In this document: positions 1-7,296 of the stretch, piece after piece | Layout: each line of letters opens with the position of its first letter | Numbering within the stretch: the stretch's first letter is position 1 | Assembly (NCBI GenBank): GCA_029262895.1 | Contig: JAJCYM010000001.1 | Location: forward strand, 1 to 48,718 | DNA from: Roseivirga sp. | GTDB taxonomy: Bacteria > Bacteroidota > Bacteroidia > Cytophagales > Cyclobacteriaceae | Reading direction: 5' to 3' | DNA length: 48,718 bases | Made by a program: the position numbers and the translations under genes | Notes under the pieces: generated by a model | What the model was told of the DNA's origin: nothing | The model's database searches: none | What the model saw: the letters and a program-made list of their open reading frames with translations, nothing else

Positions 1-118
1 GATTAGTTGATTAGTTGATTAGTTGATTAGTTGATTAGTTGATTAGTTGATTAGTTGATTAGTTGATTAGTTGATTAGTTGATTAGTTGATTAGTTGATT
101 AGTTGATTAGTTGATTAG
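1..118. repeat. 8-bp tandem repeat (GATTAGTT), 14 full copies plus partial
   Basis: The unit GATTAGTT repeats without interruption from the window edge to base 112 and is followed by a partial GATTAG. The array probably continues to the left of the window. It is intergenic, 168 bases beyond the stop codon of the wecA-like gene. The unit length is not a multiple of three, so copy-number change would alter spacing rather than add codons cleanly. No gene was found in the 166 bases between the array and the wecA-like stop. Confidence 0.97.
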
Positions 119-285
119 GGCAGAACTCGCCTTAGTAAGGATGGTTTCGATTTGTAGATTTTATTTTGAGATTTGCTGTAGGGGCTATGGAAGTGTTCAT
201 AGGTGGGCGCTTATTCTGCTATTGAGAGTATGTCCTTATGTTGTCGGAAATCCGCCAAACTAAACCCAAAATTGTCCCTAGTACA

Positions 286-1413
286 TCAACTGGCCGATTT
301 TGAAATAGGTACGACTTTAGCATCACCGCGCTGGTCACGATTTCTTTCTCGAAGTTCCTCTTTTCTCTTATCTATAACAGACTTAAATATCAGGTCAAGA
401 ATGGTGGCAAGCGCAACAGCGGTAACTAATATGGCTGGTAATACCACCAAGTCAGAAAAGTCCTTAAGTACAAGTCCCAGTAGAACAAAAATCACATTGA
501 CTGTTACCAAAATCCCGGTCGCTTGAGCATGATTACAACCGAGCCTTAAGAGTATATGATGTATATGAGTCTTGTCTGGGTGCATTGGGGACTTTCCCTT
601 TAACATTCTTTTTATGAAAACCCTTATAGTATCATAGAGAGGTATTATCAATACCGCAACCGCAGTCCCGATAAATGATTTGAATTGCCATTCAGTCGCT
701 GCTGCCATCCCATAATTGGCATCAATAAATTTGATTGAAATAATAGATAAAAAGAACCCTATAAAAAGAGAGCCCGTATCACCCATAAAAACCTTGGAAG
801 GAGCCCAGTTAAATTGTAAAAAAGCCAGAAGTCCTCCAGTCAGAGCAAAGGAAACATAGGCATAGGCCTCAAAACCAGTCAAAAAGAACCATACTCCAAA
901 GAATATGGACGCAATTATTCCAATGGTCCCCGCTAAACCATCAATGCCATCAATCAGATTATAGGCATTGGTGATGACAATAATGGTAAAAATGGAAATC
1001 AGATAGCTCCAAATCTCACTAATCTCATAAACGCCAAAAAGGCCATACAAGGACATGAGCCTTATATCACAAACTGCCACAATAATCAAAGACGCGGCAA
1101 TTTGCCCTAAAAGCTTTTGAAGTGCCTTAAGATTAATTAAATCATCCCTAAAGCCAATAATAAACATTATCGACAGGGCACTTAGGACAAACTTGAGTTC
1201 TATTAATTGCTCTAAAGGAATCCAAATTAGAGCCGCTATCGCAAAACCAATAAAAACCGGAAGCCCCCCCATGGAAGGGGTTTGCACAGTGTGTATTTTT
1301 CTACCGCCTGGAGTATCAAGAAAATTTCTTTTCTTGAACACCTTGATAAAAACAGGGAATAAGAAAAAAGTAATTAGAAAAGCGGTACCAACCAGCAGAA
1401 AAATCTGTTCCAT
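286..1413 (-). CDS. wecA: WecA/TagO-type undecaprenyl-phosphate sugar-1-phosphate transferase
   Basis: Polytopic phosphoglycosyl transferase of the MraY/WecA family (375 aa). It transfers a HexNAc-1-phosphate, classically from UDP-GlcNAc, to undecaprenyl phosphate on the cytoplasmic face of the inner membrane and so starts a lipid-linked glycan. Many hydrophobic segments span the protein. Family motifs are visible: the Asp pair at residues 90-91, NLIDGIDG near 152-159, MGDTGS near 210-215 and the HIHH motif at 283-286 typical of WecA rather than MraY. It is the last gene of the leftward polysaccharide locus, separated from the second initiating transferase by 100 bases, so it might have its own promoter. 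The exact sugar substrate is not evident from sequence. Confidence 0.9.
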   Translation of the reverse strand: MEQIFLLVGTAFLITFFLFPVFIKVFKKRNFLDTPGGRKIHTVQTPSMGGLPVFIGFAIAALIWIPLEQLIELKFVLSALSIMFIIGFRDDLINLKALQKLLGQIAASLIIVAVCDIRLMSLYGLFGVYEISEIWSYLISIFTIIVITNAYNLIDGIDGLAGTIGIIASIFFGVWFFLTGFEAYAYVSFALTGGLLAFLQFNWAPSKVFMGDTGSLFIGFFLSIISIKFIDANYGMAAATEWQFKSFIGTAVAVLIIPLYDTIRVFIKRMLKGKSPMHPDKTHIHHILLRLGCNHAQATGILVTVNVIFVLLGLVLKDFSDLVVLPAILVTAVALATILDLIFKSVIDKRKEELRERNRDQRGDAKVVPISKSAS

Positions 1414-1513
1414 AAACTGAAAATCAGAACTTCAAAAGTATGAAAGAATAGCAGAATTAGAAAGGGCTAATATTAATTCTTTTTTAAGTACAATTTAAGA
1501 AAAACGGATTTGT

Positions 1514-2182
1514 TCAAAAATCGGGTTTAGGCGGTAGAGATTTTAGTATTTTATGTGGTAACTCCGATTTGGAAAACAAAATGACCCATGCTGTTAAAAA
1601 AATGACTTTTAAGTCAAGCCAAAAAGAGGCATTGGCCTGATACCACATTTCTAATTCTCCTTTGTAAGGAGCAATTACATTTTTATAGTATTCATGTGGA
1701 TCTCCTTCTGCCGCTGATACCAGTGCTTCTTCATCTCTGAATACTATGGAACCGATACCAGTCAGACCAGGTTTTACCATATAAACAACATCCTGAACCT
1801 CTTGAGGATAGGCATTAAAGGTTTTGTCTACCAAAGGGCGCGGCCCTACTAAACTGATATCTCCGAGAATAATGTTAAATATCTGGGGCAGTTCATTGAT
1901 TTTGGTTTTCCTAAGGAAGCCACCCATAGGGGTAATTCTCGGATCGTTTCTTAAGGTAATCATACCCGTGCCTAGGTTAGGACTATCCTTAAGCATTGTA
2001 GCGAATTTGAGAATGTCAAAATATTTCTTCCTATAGCCTATTCGTTTCTGCTTGTAAAAAATATACCCTTCACCGGTTAGTTTTAGCCCAATCATTACGG
2101 GAATGAACAACGGGAGCAATACAATGGCCACCAGTATAGATACAAACAGGTCCAGCAATCTTTTAAAGAATTTATAGATCAT
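1514..2182 (-). CDS. Monotopic initiating sugar phosphotransferase (PglC/WcaJ family)
   Basis: Short bacterial sugar transferase (222 aa) with one N-terminal hydrophobic re-entrant segment (about residues 11-33) and a cytoplasmic catalytic domain. It lacks the extra N-terminal membrane domain of full WcaJ/WbaP, so it resembles PglC or WbpL-like functional equivalents that load a UDP-sugar phosphate onto undecaprenyl phosphate. Motifs: KFATM at 59-63, PRITPMG near 81-87, KINELPQ at 94-100 and LVGPRP at 111-116. The catalytic Asp-Glu pair of characterised members appears as Asn96-Glu97. The gene lies 3 bases downstream of the CapD-like dehydratase, suggesting that the dehydratase and reductase make its donor, perhaps UDP-QuiNAc or UDP-FucNAc (inference). 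Confidence 0.9.
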   Translation of the reverse strand: MIYKFFKRLLDLFVSILVAIVLLPLFIPVMIGLKLTGEGYIFYKQKRIGYRKKYFDILKFATMLKDSPNLGTGMITLRNDPRITPMGGFLRKTKINELPQIFNIILGDISLVGPRPLVDKTFNAYPQEVQDVVYMVKPGLTGIGSIVFRDEEALVSAAEGDPHEYYKNVIAPYKGELEMWYQANASFWLDLKVIFLTAWVILFSKSELPHKILKSLPPKPDF

Positions 2183-2185
2183 AGT

Positions 2186-3406
2186 CTACATAACTTGATC
2201 AAGGTTTCTACCTTTCTCAATATGTTCAAAATTTTGTAAATAATTTTTTAACACTCCAACGATATCTGCCTTAGATGCTTCCGGTGATGCAAAAGCCTTA
2301 TCTAGTTGGACGAAAGTGTTTTCCAACTCATCGTTGGATTTCTTGGTTGATTTTTTAATAACCCCCAGGCCGGAAAACATGTCCATATCCAGCTCTTCAT
2401 CCTTGGTAAAAAACTCTTCGAATGATTTTTCTCCAGAGGTATTGGATTCAAAAAAGTAAACCGGATAGGTCTTTGAATCATCTGTTAAGGCAGCCGCCTT
2501 TTCTCTCGCTTCTTGTTCTGTAGCACATCTCTCTGCATCAAAACCGAGTTCTTTAAGGAGGTCTTCTGCTATAGAGGCAAAGGTCTTCATGTTTTTGTTG
2601 TAGTCCAGCTTTGGGAAAAATATTTGGCCGGACTCTCCCAGTAAGCAAGCCAGCAGGCAAATCTGCCCTGATTCTTCAGGTGAGACAAAGTAGCGTTTGA
2701 TATGAAGCGGACTTGAGAAGGGTTGTCTTTTGGCCAACCTCTCCAGAAATCCGAATGGAAGACTACCATTGGAAAAGGCCACATTGGCAAATCTGGCTGT
2801 AGTAATCTGTAACTTATTGGAGTAGGCCATAATAAGGTCTTCCATAAGTTTCTTACTGGCTCCCATCACATTCACAGGGTTAGCAGCTTTGTCTGTAGAC
2901 ACACAGAAAAAGTGCTCAGGCGGGTATTCTACCAACAAATCCAGGAGTCCCTTGGCCTTGAGTACATTATTCTGAATCATGGCTTCAATTGAATAGTGAT
3001 CCTTTTCGCTTCTTACATGCTTGTGAGCAGCGAAATTGGCTACGATATCAAATGGCCCGGAAGTCTTAAACAGTTTCTCAAAAACAGGGTCTGAAAAGCT
3101 AATTGGGTAAGTCTTAATCTCATCCGGTATCTGCAACGCGACAGAACTCCTGATATCTCTGACCAATTCTGTCAGGCCATTCTCATTGATATCGACCACA
3201 TACAGACGGTTAATCTTGAATTTCAGCAGTGCCCTGATAAAAGAAGACCCAATGGTACCGGCTCCTCCTATCACTAATGCCGATTTACCAAGTGTGACTT
3301 TTTGAAGTTCTGAATCAAATTTATTCAAGTCATTAAGAAAAAGGCTCTCGCTCCTTTCAGTAACATGACTGGAAATGAACTTATTAATGTTTAGTAGCTT
3401 ATTCAT
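2186..3406 (-). CDS. CapD-like UDP-N-acetylglucosamine 4,6-dehydratase
   Basis: Extended short-chain dehydrogenase of the polysaccharide-biosynthesis (CapD/FlaA1/WbpM) family, 406 aa. These enzymes convert UDP-GlcNAc to a UDP-4-keto-6-deoxy sugar using bound NAD. The Rossmann motif GGAGTIG is at residues 47-53, STDKAANP starts at 170, and MGASKK (181-186) replaces the usual Tyr-x3-Lys, as in CapD-type 4,6-dehydratases. It has no N-terminal membrane domain, unlike WbpM, and has an unassigned C-terminal extension of about 100 residues. Its start overlaps the stop of the upstream reductase gene by 4 bases (ATGA), implying translational coupling. C5-retaining versus inverting chemistry cannot be read from the sequence. 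Confidence 0.82.
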   Translation of the reverse strand: MNKLLNINKFISSHVTERSESLFLNDLNKFDSELQKVTLGKSALVIGGAGTIGSSFIRALLKFKINRLYVVDINENGLTELVRDIRSSVALQIPDEIKTYPISFSDPVFEKLFKTSGPFDIVANFAAHKHVRSEKDHYSIEAMIQNNVLKAKGLLDLLVEYPPEHFFCVSTDKAANPVNVMGASKKLMEDLIMAYSNKLQITTARFANVAFSNGSLPFGFLERLAKRQPFSSPLHIKRYFVSPEESGQICLLACLLGESGQIFFPKLDYNKNMKTFASIAEDLLKELGFDAERCATEQEAREKAAALTDDSKTYPVYFFESNTSGEKSFEEFFTKDEELDMDMFSGLGVIKKSTKKSNDELENTFVQLDKAFASPEASKADIVGVLKNYLQNFEHIEKGRNLDQVM

Positions 3407-4311
3407 TTAAATACTGTATCAAAATTTGACAACACCTTACGAGGTTGCCAGCCCAAGATCTCAACGGCCTTAGAAGAGTCAAATGTTAAGTTGGTAGTCA
3501 TCTTTGTAATCATGCCAGAATTTACCGGAAAGAACTTAAACACATCTCCAATCCAACCCAGAGGTCTTGCAATGATCATGGGTATGTTCAGGGGTTTTGA
3601 CTGCCCCAATTTTTCACTTACCAGATCAGACACCTCCTTAAAACTTGGGTTAAAGGTATCAGTCAAATTAAAAGTACCCGAATGTGTCCCTAAATTTCCA
3701 ATTAACGCAGCAACATCCTCGCCCAATACCATACTCTTCCTGGCCTTTCCGCCATCTATATTGAGGTATTTTTTCGACTTGACTCCTTCAATTAGTTTAG
3801 CAAGGTTTCCTACCGGATTACTACCCACGATCAGCGGAAGTCTCAATATCACCAAATTACATCCCTGTTGTTCTGACCAGTCTCTCAAAAAAGATTCAGC
3901 TTTAATCTTACTCTTTGCATAGGGAGTATCGCCCAATAACTCAACTTCTTCCGAGATGCTCTCTCCTTCATCCAGGCCATATACACTCACTGAACTAATA
4001 AAGACAAACGTTTTGACAGGAGCTGTTGAATGGTTTTTTTCCAGAGCCCTGCACAGATTTACAGTTCCTTGGAAATTCACATCCATGAACATTTGCTTTT
4101 CCAAAGCTGTTTGAGGAATCATGTGAGCTTTGCCAGCAGCATGAATCACCACATCACATGGTGGCAGTCTGGGAATTTCTTCTGTGATGTTTGCCTGAAT
4201 TGCATTTTCAACACTACGGCCCAGGGTGATAACATCAGCAAAGCTCTGGAGGTGGGAAACAATGATGGAGCCTAAAAATCCACTCGCTCCTGTTAGCAAA
4301 TACTTATCCAC
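3403..4311 (-). CDS. NAD-dependent epimerase/reductase, likely UDP-4-keto-6-deoxy-HexNAc 4-reductase
   Basis: Extended SDR protein (302 aa) with GASGFLG near residue 8, an ISSVSVYG stretch and a YAKSK catalytic Tyr-x3-Lys. It resembles the WbpV/WbpK-type reductases that sit beside a CapD/WbpM dehydratase and an initiating transferase and reduce the 4-keto sugar to UDP-QuiNAc or UDP-FucNAc. That order (reductase, dehydratase, phosphoglycosyl transferase) is exactly what is found here, with an ATGA overlap to the dehydratase. Stereochemistry of the product is not predictable. Fifty-nine bases separate it from the upstream deacetylase gene. Confidence 0.75.
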   Translation of the reverse strand: MDKYLLTGASGFLGSIIVSHLQSFADVITLGRSVENAIQANITEEIPRLPPCDVVIHAAGKAHMIPQTALEKQMFMDVNFQGTVNLCRALEKNHSTAPVKTFVFISSVSVYGLDEGESISEEVELLGDTPYAKSKIKAESFLRDWSEQQGCNLVILRLPLIVGSNPVGNLAKLIEGVKSKKYLNIDGGKARKSMVLGEDVAALIGNLGTHSGTFNLTDTFNPSFKEVSDLVSEKLGQSKPLNIPMIIARPLGWIGDVFKFFPVNSGMITKMTTNLTFDSSKAVEILGWQPRKVLSNFDTVFK

Positions 4312-4370
4312 TTTTTTCTTTTACCCGAATGTTTCAAATGTACTAAAACCCCCAGGGGTTCAATTCATAC

Positions 4371-5213
4371 TTACTCAACTTTCAAGAAGTTTTCATTCAA
4401 ATAATCCTTCATTCTGACCGACTGATAACCCGCGGTGAGTTTCTCCAGCTTTTGATCGCAAGCTTTCAAATTGTAAGACTGACGGATGCGATTGAAGCCT
4501 GAAAGGTGATCTTTATAATGAATAGAATCATCAAGCTCCCAGGGGTGCAGGTAGAAGTTAAACACTTCACATTTGTTCTTCATGTGCCCTAAACCAAGCT
4601 TATATATCCAATAGGGCATGAACCTGAAGTAGGCCCCTCCAGCCCAGGGAAAGTACTTTTGTCCTACCGGAATATTCGTCAAAGGAAACTCATAAAAACC
4701 CGGCTTTAATTTGTAGCATTCTCGTGACTCGCTTTCATATTGAGTCAACTTTCCGTATCGATCATGAAAGAGGGTTTTAAATACACTGGAATCGTATGTA
4801 AAGCCCTCTTCCATGAGTATTTCAATTGCCCAATCAGTAATTGAAAAATTTGGAGCCCTGTAGCCCAAAACCTCTTCTCCGGTAATGTCTTCCAGGATTT
4901 TTTTTGAATCTCGTATATCCTGCCTGAATTCATCTTGGCTTAGGTTATATACGATTTCATGATGTGTGCCGTGGCTGGCTATTTCGTGCCCCTCTTCAGC
5001 AATTTCACGAACAAGGTCCTTATATTTCTTAGCAACCCAGCCTAATACAAAAAATGTCCCTTTGTTGCCCTTGGCTGTCATGTAGGACAAAATCTTCCGG
5101 GTATTAACTTCTACACGCTGGTGCTGGTCTGACCAGATGTCCCTTTTGATAAGTTCGGTAAAGTTGGCAGTATGATACCAGTCTTCTATATCGTATGTGA
5201 AAAAGAATTTCAT
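4371..5213 (-). CDS. Polysaccharide deacetylase (NodB domain, DUF3473-type)
   Basis: NodB-homology deacetylase of 280 aa. It removes N- or O-acetyl groups from a sugar, normally using a metal held by one Asp and two His. The DIEDW motif at residues 8-12 supplies the Asp pair, the SHGTHH stretch at 80-85 gives His81-x3-His85, and GYRAPNFS near 117-124 is the next conserved block. A C-terminal HPWELD block fits the deacetylases seen in exopolysaccharide clusters. There is no signal peptide, so it probably acts in the cytoplasm on a lipid-linked or nucleotide-linked intermediate. It overlaps the formyltransferase gene by 4 bases (ATGA), hinting at deacetylation followed by formylation of the same amino sugar (inference). 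Confidence 0.88.
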   Translation of the reverse strand: MKFFFTYDIEDWYHTANFTELIKRDIWSDQHQRVEVNTRKILSYMTAKGNKGTFFVLGWVAKKYKDLVREIAEEGHEIASHGTHHEIVYNLSQDEFRQDIRDSKKILEDITGEEVLGYRAPNFSITDWAIEILMEEGFTYDSSVFKTLFHDRYGKLTQYESESRECYKLKPGFYEFPLTNIPVGQKYFPWAGGAYFRFMPYWIYKLGLGHMKNKCEVFNFYLHPWELDDSIHYKDHLSGFNRIRQSYNLKACDQKLEKLTAGYQSVRMKDYLNENFLKVE

Positions 5214-6019
5214 ATCAAACGAAAGCCTTTGCTTTTAAATGCTTTTACATCTTCTGAATTCGGGAAGGTCTTATAAGTAGCCTGATTTGCATCATTGGGC
5301 TTAAGTTCAGGTTCACCCGAAATGGCATATTGTTCCAATACTTTCACCATCAATTGCCCTCCTAAAATCTTCGTTCTTTTAATAAGCCCTTCCATAGGTT
5401 CTTTAGGGTCTAAATTTACTTCTTCTTGCAAAATGATTGGCCCTGAATCCCAATCTTCATCCATTTTAAAAATAGACACCGCAGTCGTGGGGTCATTTTC
5501 ATAATCCAGCATTGCCCAGAAGGTGGGTAGCATACCTCTTAGTTTTGGCAATTTAGAATTATGAACGTTGATACATCCATATTTGGGTGCATACAATATT
5601 TTCGTGCGAAATTTTTGACTCCCTCCCACCGAAACGATCAGGTCAATTTGCTCCTCTTCAACCCTGGTAAGGAAGTTTTTTGAGTTGATATTGACATTTT
5701 CAACAACTTCCCAATTATTTTTAATGGCCAGATGTTCGAGGGAGTAATAGCCAGGAAAGTTCCCTTTAAAAAGCTTAAGTGCTATTACATTCATACACTT
5801 GACAAATGCATACTTTACTCCTTTTAGAAAGAACCCTACCGGACCATATAGACCATAAAGCTTCTTGGCCAGGCCTTTTTTGCTTTTTGAGCCTAAAGGT
5901 GCTTGAATTACCAAGCCTGAAACTTCAATGTTCTGAGTCTTCTTTAATTCCGCAGAAAATGCGTGGAAAAAATACTTCAGAAAGAAGGGGTCGTCCTGTG
6001 TAATGATTATGATCTTCAC
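5210..6019 (-). CDS. Formyltransferase-fold protein, candidate sugar N-formyltransferase
   Basis: Protein of 269 aa with a methionyl-tRNA formyltransferase catalytic fold. The catalytic Asn-His-Asp triad of N10-formyltetrahydrofolate enzymes is present as Asn151, His153 and Asp191, inside an INVHNSKLP...RG block and a KMDEDWDSG block. Outside that core it does not look like housekeeping Fmt, and its place between a deacetylase and a glycosyltransferase suggests transfer of formyl to an amino group on a nucleotide sugar. The start is GTG, overlapping the stop of the upstream gene (GTGA). The nucleotide-binding N-terminus is diverged, so the substrate is unknown. Confidence 0.78.
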   Translation of the reverse strand: MKIIIITQDDPFFLKYFFHAFSAELKKTQNIEVSGLVIQAPLGSKSKKGLAKKLYGLYGPVGFFLKGVKYAFVKCMNVIALKLFKGNFPGYYSLEHLAIKNNWEVVENVNINSKNFLTRVEEEQIDLIVSVGGSQKFRTKILYAPKYGCINVHNSKLPKLRGMLPTFWAMLDYENDPTTAVSIFKMDEDWDSGPIILQEEVNLDPKEPMEGLIKRTKILGGQLMVKVLEQYAISGEPELKPNDANQATYKTFPNSEDVKAFKSKGFRLI

Positions 6020-7227
6020 CTGTTTTGGATTTGTTGTAACCCTTTTAACATTTTTCTGGCCAAAGCAGACCTACTAAAATCCGCTGCCAGGGCCTTGCAA
6101 CCTTTCTTGACCTCTTTTCTCAGTTCAGGGTCTAACAGGCGTTCAAGGGCACTTGAAAAAGACGCTTGATCCTCTGGCTCGAAAAAGACACCCGCATTGT
6201 GTTTTTCAACAATCTCTCTCGATTCGCCATCAACCCCAAGCAAAATGGGTACCTCCATGGCTGCACAATCAAATATTTTAGACGGTATTACCGATTTATA
6301 AAGTTCAGTTCTTCTTAAAGGTACCAAGGCAATGTCAAGAACGGACATGTATCGTGTTACTTCTTCCTTTTTGACCTGGTCAAGAAAAGTGACATTGGTC
6401 AGCGACATAGTCTCTGTCATTGCCCTCATTTCCGCCTTTTCACTTCCTTCGCCTACAAACAGAAAGTGGATATCATCCCTCTTCAGTTCATTTATAGCTT
6501 TGATAATAAATTGGAGGTTTTGACTCATACCATGAGTTCCGATATAGCCAATGACCTTTTTATCCTCAATATCAAGTTGCTGAAGAAGTTCCAGGTCTTT
6601 TTCACGGGGGTAAAACAGTTGGTCATTGGTACCGTTTCTCACTACCAGAAATTTTTCATCTGGGATGCCACGTGCAGAGATCTTCTTTACAAAAGATTCT
6701 GTTACAGGAACAATCAGATCGGCCGATTTATAACATCTGAGTTCTTGCCATTCGAAATAGCGAATCAACCAATTCCTTTTTACGTTGGTAGAGGCAAGAA
6801 CCTGCTCAGGCCACATGTCTCTTACTTCGAAAACCCAGGGTTTTCTTTTAAAAAAAGCCAGCTTACGACCTGCTATGGCAGTAAAAAACTGAGGTGATGT
6901 TGCCACAATCAAATCGCACTTTATAGTAAGCCCTGCCAGGAAAGACGAGACAGAATAGCTCATAAAATCAAGGGTTCTTATAATGAAACCGGTGTTGGGT
7001 GCCATAAAAGTCCAGACTCTAATTACAGTCATACCATCCATTTCTTCCTTCCTGATCCTTGAGTTTTTGTAGCCTTCAAAAGGCTTACCAAAAGGGAAAT
7101 TGGGAAATGAAGTCAGAACTGTTACTTCTGCACCATTCTTAACCCACTCTTTGCAATGTTCATAGGTACGAAATGAGGGTGCGGTAATCTCAGGAGGGAA
7201 GTTGTCTGTTAAGAAAAGAATCTTCAT
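6016..7227 (-). CDS. WbuB-like glycosyltransferase (GT4 family)
   Basis: Retaining GT-B glycosyltransferase of 403 aa resembling WbuB, an O-antigen transferase associated with FucNAc. The N-terminus (LFLTDNFPPE, SFRTYEH) and an N-terminal acceptor-side domain with hydrophobic patches are typical. The C-terminal donor domain has an IGYIGTHG stretch and the IPSKIFDCAA...E nucleotide-sugar binding region near residues 320-345. It is predicted to add one sugar of the repeat unit on the cytoplasmic side. It is coupled to the downstream formyltransferase (GTGA overlap) and lies 69 bases after the heparinase-like gene, a frequent neighbour pair in Bacteroidota polysaccharide loci. Confidence 0.85.
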   Translation of the reverse strand: MKILFLTDNFPPEITAPSFRTYEHCKEWVKNGAEVTVLTSFPNFPFGKPFEGYKNSRIRKEEMDGMTVIRVWTFMAPNTGFIIRTLDFMSYSVSSFLAGLTIKCDLIVATSPQFFTAIAGRKLAFFKRKPWVFEVRDMWPEQVLASTNVKRNWLIRYFEWQELRCYKSADLIVPVTESFVKKISARGIPDEKFLVVRNGTNDQLFYPREKDLELLQQLDIEDKKVIGYIGTHGMSQNLQFIIKAINELKRDDIHFLFVGEGSEKAEMRAMTETMSLTNVTFLDQVKKEEVTRYMSVLDIALVPLRRTELYKSVIPSKIFDCAAMEVPILLGVDGESREIVEKHNAGVFFEPEDQASFSSALERLLDPELRKEVKKGCKALAADFSRSALARKMLKGLQQIQNR

Positions 7228-7296
7228 AAAGTAAAGCTCTTCTGGTAAAATAGATCGACGAGGTGAGACATGTTACTAAGCTTCGCTGTTATATAA

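Noticed and set aside
1-118. CRISPR array
   Set aside because: The repeat is a continuous 8-mer with no spacers, so it is a microsatellite.
203-526. Open frame on the plus strand across the 3' end of wecA
   Set aside because: It lies antisense to a well-supported wecA gene and has no recognisable domain; it is a shadow frame.
1433-1440. Promoter for wecA (TACTTTTG on the minus strand)
   Set aside because: It matches the -7 consensus, but no TTG is present at the -33 distance, and A/T-rich DNA gives such matches by chance.
5210-6019. Housekeeping methionyl-tRNA formyltransferase
   Set aside because: The catalytic triad is shared, but the N-terminal part is diverged and the neighbours are all polysaccharide genes.
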